A DNA stretch of 23,790 nucleotides, taken from positions 1 to 23,790 of the forward strand of contig JASCIV010000339.1 in NCBI GenBank assembly GCA_030374735.1, given 5' to 3'. The first letter of the stretch is position 1. Each line of letters starts with the position of its first letter. Under the pieces are notes generated by a model. It did no database searches. It was not told where the DNA came from and saw only the letters and a program-made list of their open reading frames with translations. The position numbers were made by a program, and so were the translations under genes. This document shows positions 1 to 8,838 of the stretch, piece after piece. This DNA comes from Gracilaria caudata (Eukaryota > Rhodophyta > Florideophyceae > Gracilariales > Gracilariaceae).

Positions 1-17
1 CTCCTCCCCCCCCGCCC

Positions 18-3000
18 ATGGGAGCTGCAAAGCGTCGCCGCCCCGCCACCGACTCCTCCCTCAACTCCAACACGCCCGCCCGTAAGAAGCCCTCCTCCGC
101 CCGCGGGCGTGGCCGCCCGCCAAACGCCCCTCGCGACGGCCGCGAGCGTCCGCCCCCACTCGCAGAATGCTTCAGGCTAAAATGTGCCGATGTGCTCGAC
201 AGGCTCAGCAAGAAGGACCACTACGACATCTTCCTCGAGCCCGTCAAGGGCGTTGCCGGCTACCATGACATCATCAAGCGCCCCATGGACCTCTCCACTG
301 TGCGCTCCAAGCTCATGGCTGGCGAGTACAAGAGCCTCGGCGAGTTCCGCAAGGACCTCGACCTCATCTGGTCCAACTGTCTACTTTTCAACGGAAAGGA
401 GCCCACGAACGTCTTCAGCAAGAAAGCCATTGAGCTGCGTCGACTCACCGACAAGCTCATCGTCAACACCCGTCAACAACTCGAGAAGGACAAGGAAGTG
501 CTCCACAGATGGAAGGAAAAGTACAGGAAGCGTCGCGAAACAATGGCCGCCAACGCAGCCATGCTTAATGCACGTATGAATGGTTCCCCAAGTCCGTACT
601 CGTCAGCGAACAGCGCTCGAACGTCGCGAGTCCGTGACCTCGCCGACCCAATGGCTTCGGCTGATTTCACCAGCGACTACCACTCTGGGAGAAGTCCGGA
701 AGAGAATGCGATGGCCGAAGCATTGCGCTTGCAATACGCGGGAACCACTGGTCTGTACAAGAGAGGTATGCTCAACGCCCCCATGCCTCAGTACACGAAG
801 CCCGACGGCAGTATTGCCCATACCCCAATAGTGCGCTACAACCCTCTTCAAGATCATTGGGCTCCAGCTGATCCGATTGAGGCCCATACATGTCGCGGCG
901 ACGCTATTCCACAACTTCTCTGTGATTCTTTGCCAGCGAGCAGACTGTCCAATCCGTGCACACCGGATACGCGAACCGATTTTGTATATGTCAGCGACTA
1001 CGCTGAGTCACTCTACCATTTTGTCAAAGGTAGTGGTTCGATTGCGTCCGATATTGTGACAGAAATCCTCAGCCCGGAGCTCATGCTCCGCGCGCAACAC
1101 GAGCGGCTTCGCAAAAGCGGTCTCTCTCCAAAAGACATCGCGAAAGCTATAAAGGCGGAAAATGCAGTTCATTCATCGATTCCGTTACACAAACCGCTAA
1201 AGCTTTGGAACAAGGAGGCCATTACCGAGTTGGCGGACGACATTGAGCGCGTTAACAAACGAATGGTTTCGATTTTGCCGAAGATGCAAAGAACGATTAA
1301 TGAGTACAATGGTATAGAGGGCTTACGCAAATTTCTAGATCCCGATCTGATTAAGGAAGTTGAAAACACACCGCCACAGGTTGTAGATTTCTCCATGCCC
1401 CATGGTGTGAGTCTAGCTACGGTCAATGACATTATACGTCTTATAGCAATGAATGGAATGCGCGTATCTGCAAATGAGGCTAAACAAATACAAGCCTTAC
1501 GAAGGCAGGCGCAACGCTTTTTGGGGGGTTTACGGCCTGAGACGGCGACTAAAATAGTGAGTAATCCTGCACAACAGCCAAATGTTCTTCTTGAGTATCA
1601 GCGTCGGGCAAATGAAATCAGAAAGCAGCGACGTGTTGAAGCAGAAAAGCAAGCAGCGCTTATAGTTGAGCAAATGCGAAAGGTGGCTAAACCCCGAAAA
1701 GAATTCTTGCCCAGCATGAAGCATGAGAATCCAAGCGCCAGCTCCGAAGGTTCGCGACAGCTTGCACCTCCACAAACGCAGAATCTCAACACCTCGATTC
1801 TTGAAGTATCAGCTCAACGAAATCCCCAACTGGGTACGCTCGGACGCAACCAGGCTCCCTCGGCAATCCCTTCGAGTTCTTTTGGAAGACCCCCAGCCTC
1901 ATTTACGGCAGCCGGAATGTCCATCGACATGAAGATAACCTGCAGTAATTGCAGCACTACCAACACGCCAAGATGGCGGAGTAACGAGTTAATGGCTCCG
2001 AGAGACCTTTGCGTACCATGTGGCTTGTTCTGGGAGAAGACAAGGCAGATGCGTCCAAAGGACTTTGAAACACAAACGAGCTTTTTCCAGAGCATGCAAA
2101 AGCCTGCTGCTACTCAGAATGGACGCACGCAAATGAGCTCTACCCAGAATCAGCTTCAGTCGATTATTCCAGGCCTATCTCCTAATGGAATCTCTAAACC
2201 TCCAATACAGAAGAAGACACCACAATCTCGACGTTCTCCGTCATCAGGTGGTTCTGGTCGAGGTCCACGGACGCGGATACCTCCTGGCGTGGTGCTGGGT
2301 CAGAGCATAAGCGCGGTTCCTAGTGCCAACTTGTTACACGGCTTTTCGCGTTCGTTTTCAGGTGTAACGATTCCTCCGCAAATAGCCCAAACGAATTCTC
2401 AACGGGCAAACACAGGTGGGTCTGTTCTTGACGCCTTGACAGCAAGAGCTGGCAATCAGGATCGCTTTAATATTAGTCAACAGCTTCAAAGCTCAGGTCC
2501 GCTGAATTTCGTTGGAGCGAAAGCAGGTGCGGTTGGAGGTCAAATGAAGGTACCGTCTAATGCGAGCACTTCCCTCAATTCATCAATGTTCTCGAGGCCG
2601 TCGGGGGTTGAAATTGGTGGTTCACAATCTCTTAGGATCGTCCCTAACTCTTCGGACGCTCTTCAACAACAGAATCTCCTTCAGCAACCAATAGCTCAAC
2701 CGCAACAAGGGTTTGCTAATGTGGGGGTCTCAAATTTTAATCCTCTTGCATTCCAGGGAACCAGTGCCAACACTATGTTCAACGCGGGGAACCCTAATGA
2801 CCAGAACCCTTCAACTGTTGGGCATCAAGGATTCTTACCGGAGAGCGGCATTGGGGTCGCGCTTCAGAAAATTTCAGCTCAGAACAACAGACTGATGATG
2901 GGGCAGAGATTAAACAACTTTTCTGCTCCTAGTAATGGGGCAGCAGGGGTTGAAGGTATGGCAATTAATGGCGGTGCGGGTGGGAACGGACTCGGTAACC

Positions 3001-3194
3001 CAAGTTTTGGAACGTTCCCACACCAATCTGGGAATCCAAGTATGACGAATATTTCTTCCGTTAACGACATCAGGGGATCTCAGGTGGGAAATGTGCCTGT
3101 GAGTGAGACTCCGGATCAGATGATGGAGAATCTGCTGTTTGGAGTTGGGGGAATTGCATCTTCTCCATCAGGTCCGCCTGAATTTGAGTTTTAG
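18..3194 (+). CDS. AT-hook / bromodomain / GATA zinc-finger nuclear protein
   Basis: Predicted chromatin reader and DNA-binding regulator, 1058 residues. The N-terminus is basic (AAKRRRP at 3-9, a probable nuclear localisation signal). An AT-hook core RGRGRPP follows at 30-36. Residues about 48-150 form a bromodomain, with the ZA-loop signature YHDIIKRPMDLSTV and the acetyl-lysine-pocket region WSNCLLFN (Asn125). Residues 155-175 are charged and helical. A GATA-type finger C642-x2-C645-x19-C665-x2-C668 contains TPRWR, and CGLFW follows the last pair. The last 380 residues are rich in Gln, Asn, Ser and Gly, as in transactivation or phase-separating tails. The middle (about 320-600) is mostly predicted helix and not recognised. 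The frame is open to the window edge, so an upstream start cannot be excluded, but this ATG has a G at +4 and precedes the NLS. The gene converges on the next one. Domain calls are seen in the sequence; the regulatory role is inferred. Confidence 0.93.
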   Translation: MGAAKRRRPATDSSLNSNTPARKKPSSARGRGRPPNAPRDGRERPPPLAECFRLKCADVLDRLSKKDHYDIFLEPVKGVAGYHDIIKRPMDLSTVRSKLMAGEYKSLGEFRKDLDLIWSNCLLFNGKEPTNVFSKKAIELRRLTDKLIVNTRQQLEKDKEVLHRWKEKYRKRRETMAANAAMLNARMNGSPSPYSSANSARTSRVRDLADPMASADFTSDYHSGRSPEENAMAEALRLQYAGTTGLYKRGMLNAPMPQYTKPDGSIAHTPIVRYNPLQDHWAPADPIEAHTCRGDAIPQLLCDSLPASRLSNPCTPDTRTDFVYVSDYAESLYHFVKGSGSIASDIVTEILSPELMLRAQHERLRKSGLSPKDIAKAIKAENAVHSSIPLHKPLKLWNKEAITELADDIERVNKRMVSILPKMQRTINEYNGIEGLRKFLDPDLIKEVENTPPQVVDFSMPHGVSLATVNDIIRLIAMNGMRVSANEAKQIQALRRQAQRFLGGLRPETATKIVSNPAQQPNVLLEYQRRANEIRKQRRVEAEKQAALIVEQMRKVAKPRKEFLPSMKHENPSASSEGSRQLAPPQTQNLNTSILEVSAQRNPQLGTLGRNQAPSAIPSSSFGRPPASFTAAGMSIDMKITCSNCSTTNTPRWRSNELMAPRDLCVPCGLFWEKTRQMRPKDFETQTSFFQSMQKPAATQNGRTQMSSTQNQLQSIIPGLSPNGISKPPIQKKTPQSRRSPSSGGSGRGPRTRIPPGVVLGQSISAVPSANLLHGFSRSFSGVTIPPQIAQTNSQRANTGGSVLDALTARAGNQDRFNISQQLQSSGPLNFVGAKAGAVGGQMKVPSNASTSLNSSMFSRPSGVEIGGSQSLRIVPNSSDALQQQNLLQQPIAQPQQGFANVGVSNFNPLAFQGTSANTMFNAGNPNDQNPSTVGHQGFLPESGIGVALQKISAQNNRLMMGQRLNNFSAPSNGAAGVEGMAINGGAGGNGLGNPSFGTFPHQSGNPSMTNISSVNDIRGSQVGNVPVSETPDQMMENLLFGVGGIASSPSGPPEFEF

Positions 3195-3228
3195 CACCCA
3201 CATGAGAGTTCCCTCAGTACAACTATTA

Positions 3229-4026
3229 CTACGAAGCGTTCCAAATCTGTCGTATCGCGGCCTTCTGCTCCAGGCCGAGCCGAAGGAACGCTCTCGTCTT
3301 GACTACGAGTTGACGGCAAACTGCGACTGCGGCTGCAAATATTTCCTCCCCCCCGCAGTCCCCTATTGTATACACTGACATAAAGCCGTCATCTTTTTCT
3401 AGCGCCGTATCGATTGTAATAGTTATTACGGCGTGAGCCTCCCTCTCCTCCACTAGAACTGGATCTACAATGAGTGCGTTGTTGTGGATCGACACTGAAG
3501 CCGCAAGCGGTAGCGCCCTCATGGGCAGACCAGCGTCTAACAGGGCCATTGATGTGGCATTAATCGAAGCCGCAACAACTCCACCGTTGTCCGAAAGCAC
3601 TTGAACCGCGACGACCACAGCTTTGCGTGGGTGTAGTGCCGTGAGAACCACATCCGTCACAGTCGCTTGTAGATCTCTCGTTAACACTGACTCGTTCGAA
3701 GTCGCAGAATTTGCCGCGGCGAGCGCAGCTCCCATTGCCTCACGACGACGGTAAGCTACATGTACATGCAGTGCCTCCACTTGCTGCTTGTTATGGGGGC
3801 AATCCATAGGTCCGTATATCGCTACAATGACATCGGTTCCACCTAGCTTAATACGCGCAGAACCATCGGCTCGACTCAATTCACCGTGTGACACGGTCAT
3901 CGCACGCATTTCGCCCTGGGCTCTACCGTCTCGTCGACCGGCATTTGTTTCGGTTCTCATGCCTAGCATGGCATCCACGCCTGTACCTTGTCCTCGAAAT
4001 GGAGGCGTATCGACGTCCATACTCAT
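3229..4026 (-). CDS. RRP46: Exosome core subunit, RNase PH family (RRP46/EXOSC5-like)
   Basis: Predicted ring subunit of the RNA exosome, which holds and threads RNA for 3'-5' decay and processing in nucleus and cytoplasm. The 265-residue protein has the RNase PH fold signatures in order: RRDGR at 31-35, LSRADGSA at 50-57, VAIYGPMD at 68-75, LHPR at 131-134, then a long core with LSDNGG (144-149) and MALLDAGLPMRAL (160-172), and DPVLVEEREAHAV after it. The SRxDGSA form and the DP-x3-EEREA segment fit RRP46 better than RRP41 or MTR3, but those remain possible. An N-terminal extension of about 30 residues precedes the conserved part, and a second Met at residue 3 could also start it. In this family most eukaryotic ring subunits are catalytically dead. 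The stop is 34 bp from the stop of the convergent bromodomain gene. Confidence 0.9.
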   Translation of the reverse strand: MSMDVDTPPFRGQGTGVDAMLGMRTETNAGRRDGRAQGEMRAMTVSHGELSRADGSARIKLGGTDVIVAIYGPMDCPHNKQQVEALHVHVAYRRREAMGAALAAANSATSNESVLTRDLQATVTDVVLTALHPRKAVVVAVQVLSDNGGVVAASINATSMALLDAGLPMRALPLAASVSIHNNALIVDPVLVEEREAHAVITITIDTALEKDDGFMSVYTIGDCGGEEIFAAAVAVCRQLVVKTRAFLRLGLEQKAAIRQIWNAS

Positions 4027-4550
4027 CGTTTTCTAGCTGAAACGAAGGGGGGTGTCCGTATTCCAAGCTGCAACTCTTGAGCTTTGAAACGAATGGGGTC
4101 GGTGTATCGAGTCTGCCTTGCTTGGAAGCTTTTCTGGCTTTGGGGCAAAGACGTGATTTAGGTTTTTTTTTCGCTTCCAGGAATCGGCCTGAATCAGGCT
4201 GGTAAATGTGGTTTAAGGCAGAAGTCTGTGCAAGCATGAAAGTTGTACGATTTCGAACATGCACTGTGCATGTGGTGAAGAAAACAGCGGACTTGTGAGT
4301 GAGACTTGTACAGACTTAACTGAGCGGCGCTGTGATGCCGCAAGGTATGACTGATGTGCGTTTACGATGAAGGGGAGCGCGGACAGAAAGAAAAAAGATG
4401 ATGCATGAAAGAATAATGTACAAAGGTATGGCAGATATGAGATATAAACGATGCGTGCGAATAGAAGGTCCCGTACGAGGCACAGGGGACGGACTAGTAG
4501 AACACACGAAGAGGAAAGCCTCACTTTCGACCGCAAGCTGGACAGGGGTT
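4027..4550. other. Upstream region of the exosome gene, no gene seen
   Basis: Presumed promoter and 5' leader of the minus-strand exosome gene, then sequence without a convincing ORF. Open frames here (for example 4213-4536 minus) are hydrophobic, lack family motifs and overlap each other, so I do not call them. No obvious TATA box is seen for the exosome gene, as is common for housekeeping genes. Confidence 0.4.
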
Positions 4551-4853
4551 TGTAACGAATATCAGCCAGATATTACAAACAAGACCGACCGTACGGCGTG
4601 CGTTAGATGTCCCAGCGGATAAGAAGCCACTCGTACTGGCTGTGTTGGATGTCCGCCAAGACAGGAGCTACAACAGAAGCTTTGAGAATTGTTCTGCCCG
4701 CACCTCTCGTTCGGCACAAGAAGCGGAACACGGTGCTCACCGTGCGGCGCCGATGAGTACTCGTTGCCAGGAAGCACTTCGTGAGCCAAGTGTCCGGAGG
4801 GAACGGCGCTCATGTCCGACTCTTTCCATCAGGATCCAGCCACGTGTTTCTGT
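4551..4853 (+). pseudogene. Decayed cysteine-repeat (ephrin-receptor/GCC2-GCC3-like) coding relic
   Basis: One reading frame keeps the rhythm of extracellular cysteine repeats across three in-frame stops (TAA at 4620, TGA at 4683, TGA at 4782). The pieces are VCNEYQPD, then CVRCPSG, stop, then TGCVGCPP, stop, then RCSPCGADEYSLPGSTS, stop, then AKCPEGTAL. The pattern CxxC-GxxxYSxxGSxS-(C)-xxCPxGT is that of the ephrin-receptor-like and GCC2/GCC3 repeats of secreted and membrane proteins. The third stop sits exactly where a cysteine is expected, one substitution away from a Cys codon. No start, signal peptide or end can be assigned. The call as a broken gene fragment rests on motif spacing and constant frame. 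Chance resemblance or a longer gene with unusual decoding is less likely. Confidence 0.55.
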
Positions 4854-4961
4854 TCTGTAATAACACTTTTCATCAACAAACTCGTGCAATATCTAGCAGA
4901 TCACTTGACAGTTAGACCCTCGTTTTTTTGCTCGGAACCCAATTCAGCTCTCTCTTGCTTT

Positions 4962-5026
4962 GTTATCTGCACTTGGTTAAGGAGATAACGTACGCATATC
5001 GACAGCCAAACCAAGTGCAGATAGTG
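4962..5026. repeat. Perfect 15-bp inverted repeat with an alternative stem
   Basis: Arm TATCTGCACTTGGTT (4964-4978) and its exact reverse complement (5009-5023) flank a 30-nt loop. A competing 7-bp stem can form between GTTATCT (4962-4968) and AGATAAC (4983-4989). The two stems share bases, so only one can form at a time. It lies about 280 bp upstream of the TATA box of the cysteine-rich gene. Confidence 0.75.
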
Positions 5027-5304
5027 TTCAGATAGCGCTACACGAGGTATAATTCTCTTACATGAGATGACTGTGATATTGCAAAACCGCCTCTTCAGAG
5101 AGCTCATTCAGAGAGAATCGCAATACCCTTGTATAGGGCGCACTAAACTACGTTTTAATGCAAGATGATACAGGATCACACTGGAGAGGCTGCTTTCACA
5201 GTGAAGCCATACAAAACAGTGTTCTGTACCTGGCTGTCGTTGAGTGAGAATCTTGCTCATTGTGAGAGAAACATAAAGAATCAAGAACAACAGAAATCGC
5301 TTCC

Positions 5305-5312
5305 CATATAAG
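5305..5312 (+). promoter_or_regulatory. TATA box of the cysteine-rich secreted protein gene
   Basis: CATATAAG lies 112 bp upstream of the ATG at 5417 and is followed by a pyrimidine-rich leader. Three other genes in the window have a TATA-like element at a similar distance (98-117 bp). Confidence 0.55.
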
Positions 5313-5416
5313 AGACTTTCATTTGCAGCAAGCCCAAAGACACGCTTCTTCCTACCTTCCTACCCCTCAAGCTCCTGGTCTCACAACATCACTTTTTCGA
5401 TCTGCAGGTTTCTTAG

Positions 5417-6031
5417 ATGGCAAAACTCTATCGTCTATCGGCTTTCGTCGTCTTTTGGGCTGCACTTTTCACACCACTACTCGCCGTATACGATGTGTGT
5501 CGCGTCCCAGAGAGTAACTGCTGTCATCAGTGCTTACCACTTCGTGGGTGCTGCAAATCGTACGGTTGTCTGGTCAACGGCGGGGAGGTAAACCCGCACA
5601 CGCCATGTAACCCTAAGAACGGCACGTGGTTGTACTGCGACGAGATGGGCTGCGAAAAAGACTGTGGGCACTGTGAGTGTCGCACCATGAGCCCTGTACA
5701 GAAGAAGGCGGTCGAACACGATATAGAGATCAAAGCGCTGTTCTACGCCTATCAAAAGAATGAGATCACATCTCTTCGCGCCGCTTGTGCAGACTGCGGT
5801 GCCGCGGACATAGGAAAGAGAGTGCCTACAGTGAACGGCAAGTCTCACCTGAGCCGTTGCGATAACAACGAAGAATGTAAATGTGACCTCGTTTGTAGGC
5901 ATAAGAATACCTTGTTCAAAAAATGTCTATCGTGCATTGGGCAAGGTGGAATTTGCGGAAACTCTGGACAGTGTTGTGGGGGCAGAACTTGTAAGAGGAA
6001 GTGGAACGACTGGAGGAAGAAATGCAGATAA
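5417..6031 (+). CDS. Secreted cysteine-rich protein with knottin-like C-terminus
   Basis: A 204-residue precursor. Residues 1-23 form a signal peptide (hydrophobic FVVFWAALFTPLLA, likely cleavage after Ala23). The remainder holds 26 cysteines, an even number, which suggests that all are disulfide-bonded outside the cell. The C-terminus has the spacing C173-x6-C180-x5-C186C187-x4-C192-x10-C203, the classic inhibitor cystine knot (knottin) pattern. A related module precedes it (C148-x5-C154-x-C156-x3-C160-x9-C170). The N-terminal third (C28 to C88) has further CC pairs. One N-glycosylation site, NGT, is at 68-70. Knottins serve as protease inhibitors, antimicrobials, ligands or ion-channel blockers, so the scaffold does not tell the function. 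I recognise no close family. TATA box and AATAAA flank the gene, supporting a real single-exon transcript. Confidence 0.85.
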   Translation: MAKLYRLSAFVVFWAALFTPLLAVYDVCRVPESNCCHQCLPLRGCCKSYGCLVNGGEVNPHTPCNPKNGTWLYCDEMGCEKDCGHCECRTMSPVQKKAVEHDIEIKALFYAYQKNEITSLRAACADCGAADIGKRVPTVNGKSHLSRCDNNEECKCDLVCRHKNTLFKKCLSCIGQGGICGNSGQCCGGRTCKRKWNDWRKKCR

Positions 6032-6169
6032 ATATGATGTATGCAGAAACCTCTATACGCAAGGCAGCGTGAAATGAGAAGAGCTGCAGGACGGGTTTGC
6101 CACCAATGATGTATTCGCGCACATTTGCTGAGTTTGGGGTTCTTCATATGCATTAGACGATATGCGTTC

Positions 6170-6175
6170 AATAAA
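6170..6175 (+). terminator. Poly(A) signal AATAAA
   Basis: A canonical AATAAA hexamer lies 139 nt after the stop of the cysteine-rich gene, followed by A-rich then T-rich DNA. It is the clearest cleavage/polyadenylation signal in the window. Confidence 0.6.
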
Positions 6176-6972
6176 AAAGTTCTCTTTTTTTTCTTTGGGT
6201 CTGTAGTTTCCTGTCTGAAGAAATGGTTTCTGAGAGGGGAGTGAAGTGACTATGTAGACCATCTGCATGAGATAAATGCTCTCACGTTATGAACGATGTC
6301 GCCGATGGCGCCGTTCTCGACAATCTTCTGGTCTGCTGCAGTCCTTCGAGAAGCGTTTCAATGGCTTGCGCGCGCGGCGTCCTCGTCTTGTGATTTATAG
6401 CTCCATTTCCATCTTGCTGGGGAAGAAAATACTGGTTCGAACTTGGGACGGGTTGGTGCTGATTGGGTGTAAAGAGGGCATGTAGTAGGAGCATCCTCGC
6501 AGAGAGAGGTAAAGAAATAAGGCATTTTGTTAACTCTGCGAGAGTGTTTAATATTAGTGGGTTTTGGCAATGTGTTTCTGTGCCTATACAACACAGCATA
6601 GGATATAGAACCTACCTAAGACGAGTTCCAGAAGTCAACATCTGTTTCGACTTAAGATCGTATGAGCAAGAAAGGATGCACTTCTAAATTGGAAAAAGAA
6701 GTGCGGATGATGATGTTGAAAACGATTCAGCACAGCAAAGGAGCCAGGCGTGAAGGTGGAGCTGAAGAGAACCTGCTGAAGTGCAAAAACATTCAGCACT
6801 GGGGATTCCAGACCGATCCCTCATGTCAGTACTAGCCCAGCTCAAAGTGACTTAGCTTCGCAATTCGGGATGGGATGCGGCGAATGTCAGCTTGATATGA
6901 CCGAATGTGATGGGGATGCTTTCAGATTTGCATTTTGAAGTACATATGCTTCTATCAACATAGTTATGATTT
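6176..6972. other. Intergenic stretch, no gene recognised
   Basis: The stretch lies between the cysteine-rich gene and the 3' end of the minus-strand 621-residue gene. Overlapping ORFs on both strands at 6276-6599 have no recognisable motif, and neither strand is clearly favoured. The convergent layout means it holds the 3' UTRs of both genes. Confidence 0.4.
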
Positions 6973-8838
6973 TCACCCGATTTCACCATCGCCAAGATAT
7001 TCGAGCACTTCAGCCTTGCCCACGCCTTTGACAATCTTGCTTCCAACTACTGCACAATGCCACCACCGACACATTTTGCCGTCTATCTTTCGCTCTCGCA
7101 CCTGCATGTCACCGACAAGCCCTCGGTACCTTAAGCACAAGACGCCCCTGTCGCTCACGCCATAATCCCACCGATCGTCAAGATCCCGAACTTTCACCGG
7201 ACCAATGTCGAGATTCCCTCTTGCTCTTCCTAAAAGAAAGCATCCATGTCTCCCGGAGATGACACCCTCCACATTTGCCCCTTTTCGCACACATTCTTTG
7301 AGAAATGCTACATCCCTTCTCTGCATCACGACCGTCATCGGCATACATCCGCGGTACAAATCTCCGATTGTGTATCCCGCCCCAATTGTTTCAACGTGAA
7401 GCTGTGGAAGCGTGATCAAGAGAACCGTACCCACTGCAAGGGCGGTACCGATAATCTCTGCGCTGTTCACGTTCTCATCACGCGAGATACAGTATGCAGC
7501 TACAGCAGCCCCGCAAGCCGATGCAACGACGATCAATGCAAGCGCAAGCCATTTCCGCCCAACCACTCGACCTTCGGCGTCTATTGCATGGATGGCCGAA
7601 GTGGCTCTCACCTTATCGTAACGCGCATTCGCAGCAGTTGGCACTAACATAGTACGCCGCGAGAGTAGAGCCGCGTATCTTAATCGATTCATCGCTCGTC
7701 TATGCGGAATGGCGCGTACTGCGCTGGCGACGTCATACTTTAACAACAATCGCACTGGAACGTCATTTCCCCGAAGCAACTGCTCGACATCATTCGCAAG
7801 ATCCTCATGATGTACTGCACGCATGGCCTCAGCAACAACGTTCTCATCAGCGATTGGAACGGCTTCATATGCCGCCACAGACCTGCATATCCACGACAGA
7901 TCACCCAAAGTTCCTCTGCGTGAGTATTCGGCTCTGCAAAGCTCCACCTTCACATATCGAAACCCTGCTATAGAATTCGATGACACGGCATATATCAAAG
8001 CCATGCTTGGCCCGCCGAGCAACGATACAACATCGCGAAGCATATTGCGTAAGACATCTTGTCCCTCAGCATCGGCTAATCCAAGCATGTCGTGACCGCA
8101 AGTGTACTGCAGCGGCGCACCTGCGTACACGAAGTCGAAGAATGTTGTGCACGGTCTGTCCGTTGCCGCGTATACACCGACGGAAATGAGCACACAAACG
8201 CCTGGTCTGAACAGCGAAAAGTACTCGACGCCTGTGTGGCACTCCAAGACGGTTGCATGGCCTGCAGCAGACCAGGCTTTTATCTTGTTCAAGTAATAGC
8301 GATCGTGAACAAAGTGCTCATTTTCTGCTGACACAAAGTCTGCCTTACAAAGGCAGCGGAGTGCGGCGATGCATCGTCGACTGAGAAAATCATTCAGAAG
8401 CGCAGTTTGAACGCCGCTAACACTGTCTTGTTCCGCAAGGTTGGGATGTGCGCGCAGAAGAAGGGCAGATTCGCCTTCTGGCAAGTTTCGATGACATAGC
8501 ACAGCTTGCACACTATCCGGCGGAAACCAGTTAGACACGGATAGTTCATTTCGGCGGTGAGTAACTATGACAACACCGTCGCAGACCAGGGCCATGGAAA
8601 AGGCGCGCATGACGCGAGCAGACCATAACAGTGATTGGAAAGCTTGGGGACAGGAGATGAGATGACAAAGCAACGCAGGCACAGATGTTTGGTGATCCTC
8701 GGCAGTCGAGAAGCCCCGAGGACGAGCAAAGGCATTTGCGTACTGGCGAAGAACTGTGGGATGAGTAGTTGGGCAGGCATGGACAATCGGTGTAAAGATT
8801 GGGAGTTGCATGCTCGCGAAGGCATTGTGACTAGTCAT
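6973..8838 (-). CDS. Hypothetical 621-residue protein with two membrane segments
   Basis: Not recognised. The long single frame on the minus strand starts at an ATG (MTSHNAF). A second Met at residue 10 is an alternative start. Two hydrophobic stretches stand out: 430-449 (WLALALIVVASACGAAVAAY) and 462-481 (IIGTALAVGTVLLITLPQLH), joined by a short charged loop (SRDENVNSAE), which suggests a hairpin in a membrane. The first 425 residues are mixed globular sequence with many cysteines but no CxxC finger. After the membrane hairpin comes a basic C-terminal domain of about 140 residues with WDYGVSDRG and RWWHCAVVGSKI. No clear signal peptide is seen. A membrane-anchored protein with a large N-terminal and a smaller C-terminal soluble domain is the most I can say. 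It is divergent with the MYND gene. Confidence 0.82.
   Translation of the reverse strand: MTSHNAFASMQLPIFTPIVHACPTTHPTVLRQYANAFARPRGFSTAEDHQTSVPALLCHLISCPQAFQSLLWSARVMRAFSMALVCDGVVIVTHRRNELSVSNWFPPDSVQAVLCHRNLPEGESALLLRAHPNLAEQDSVSGVQTALLNDFLSRRCIAALRCLCKADFVSAENEHFVHDRYYLNKIKAWSAAGHATVLECHTGVEYFSLFRPGVCVLISVGVYAATDRPCTTFFDFVYAGAPLQYTCGHDMLGLADAEGQDVLRNMLRDVVSLLGGPSMALIYAVSSNSIAGFRYVKVELCRAEYSRRGTLGDLSWICRSVAAYEAVPIADENVVAEAMRAVHHEDLANDVEQLLRGNDVPVRLLLKYDVASAVRAIPHRRAMNRLRYAALLSRRTMLVPTAANARYDKVRATSAIHAIDAEGRVVGRKWLALALIVVASACGAAVAAYCISRDENVNSAEIIGTALAVGTVLLITLPQLHVETIGAGYTIGDLYRGCMPMTVVMQRRDVAFLKECVRKGANVEGVISGRHGCFLLGRARGNLDIGPVKVRDLDDRWDYGVSDRGVLCLRYRGLVGDMQVRERKIDGKMCRWWHCAVVGSKIVKGVGKAEVLEYLGDGEIG

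Noticed and set aside
4213..4536. 107-residue hydrophobic minus-strand ORF
   Set aside because: No conserved motif and irregular hydrophobic runs; it overlaps several other short ORFs upstream of the exosome gene.
5417..6031. Reading the knottin-like protein as a venom-type toxin
   Set aside because: The cystine-knot spacing is shared by inhibitors, antimicrobials and ligands; nothing in the sequence or neighbours indicates toxicity.
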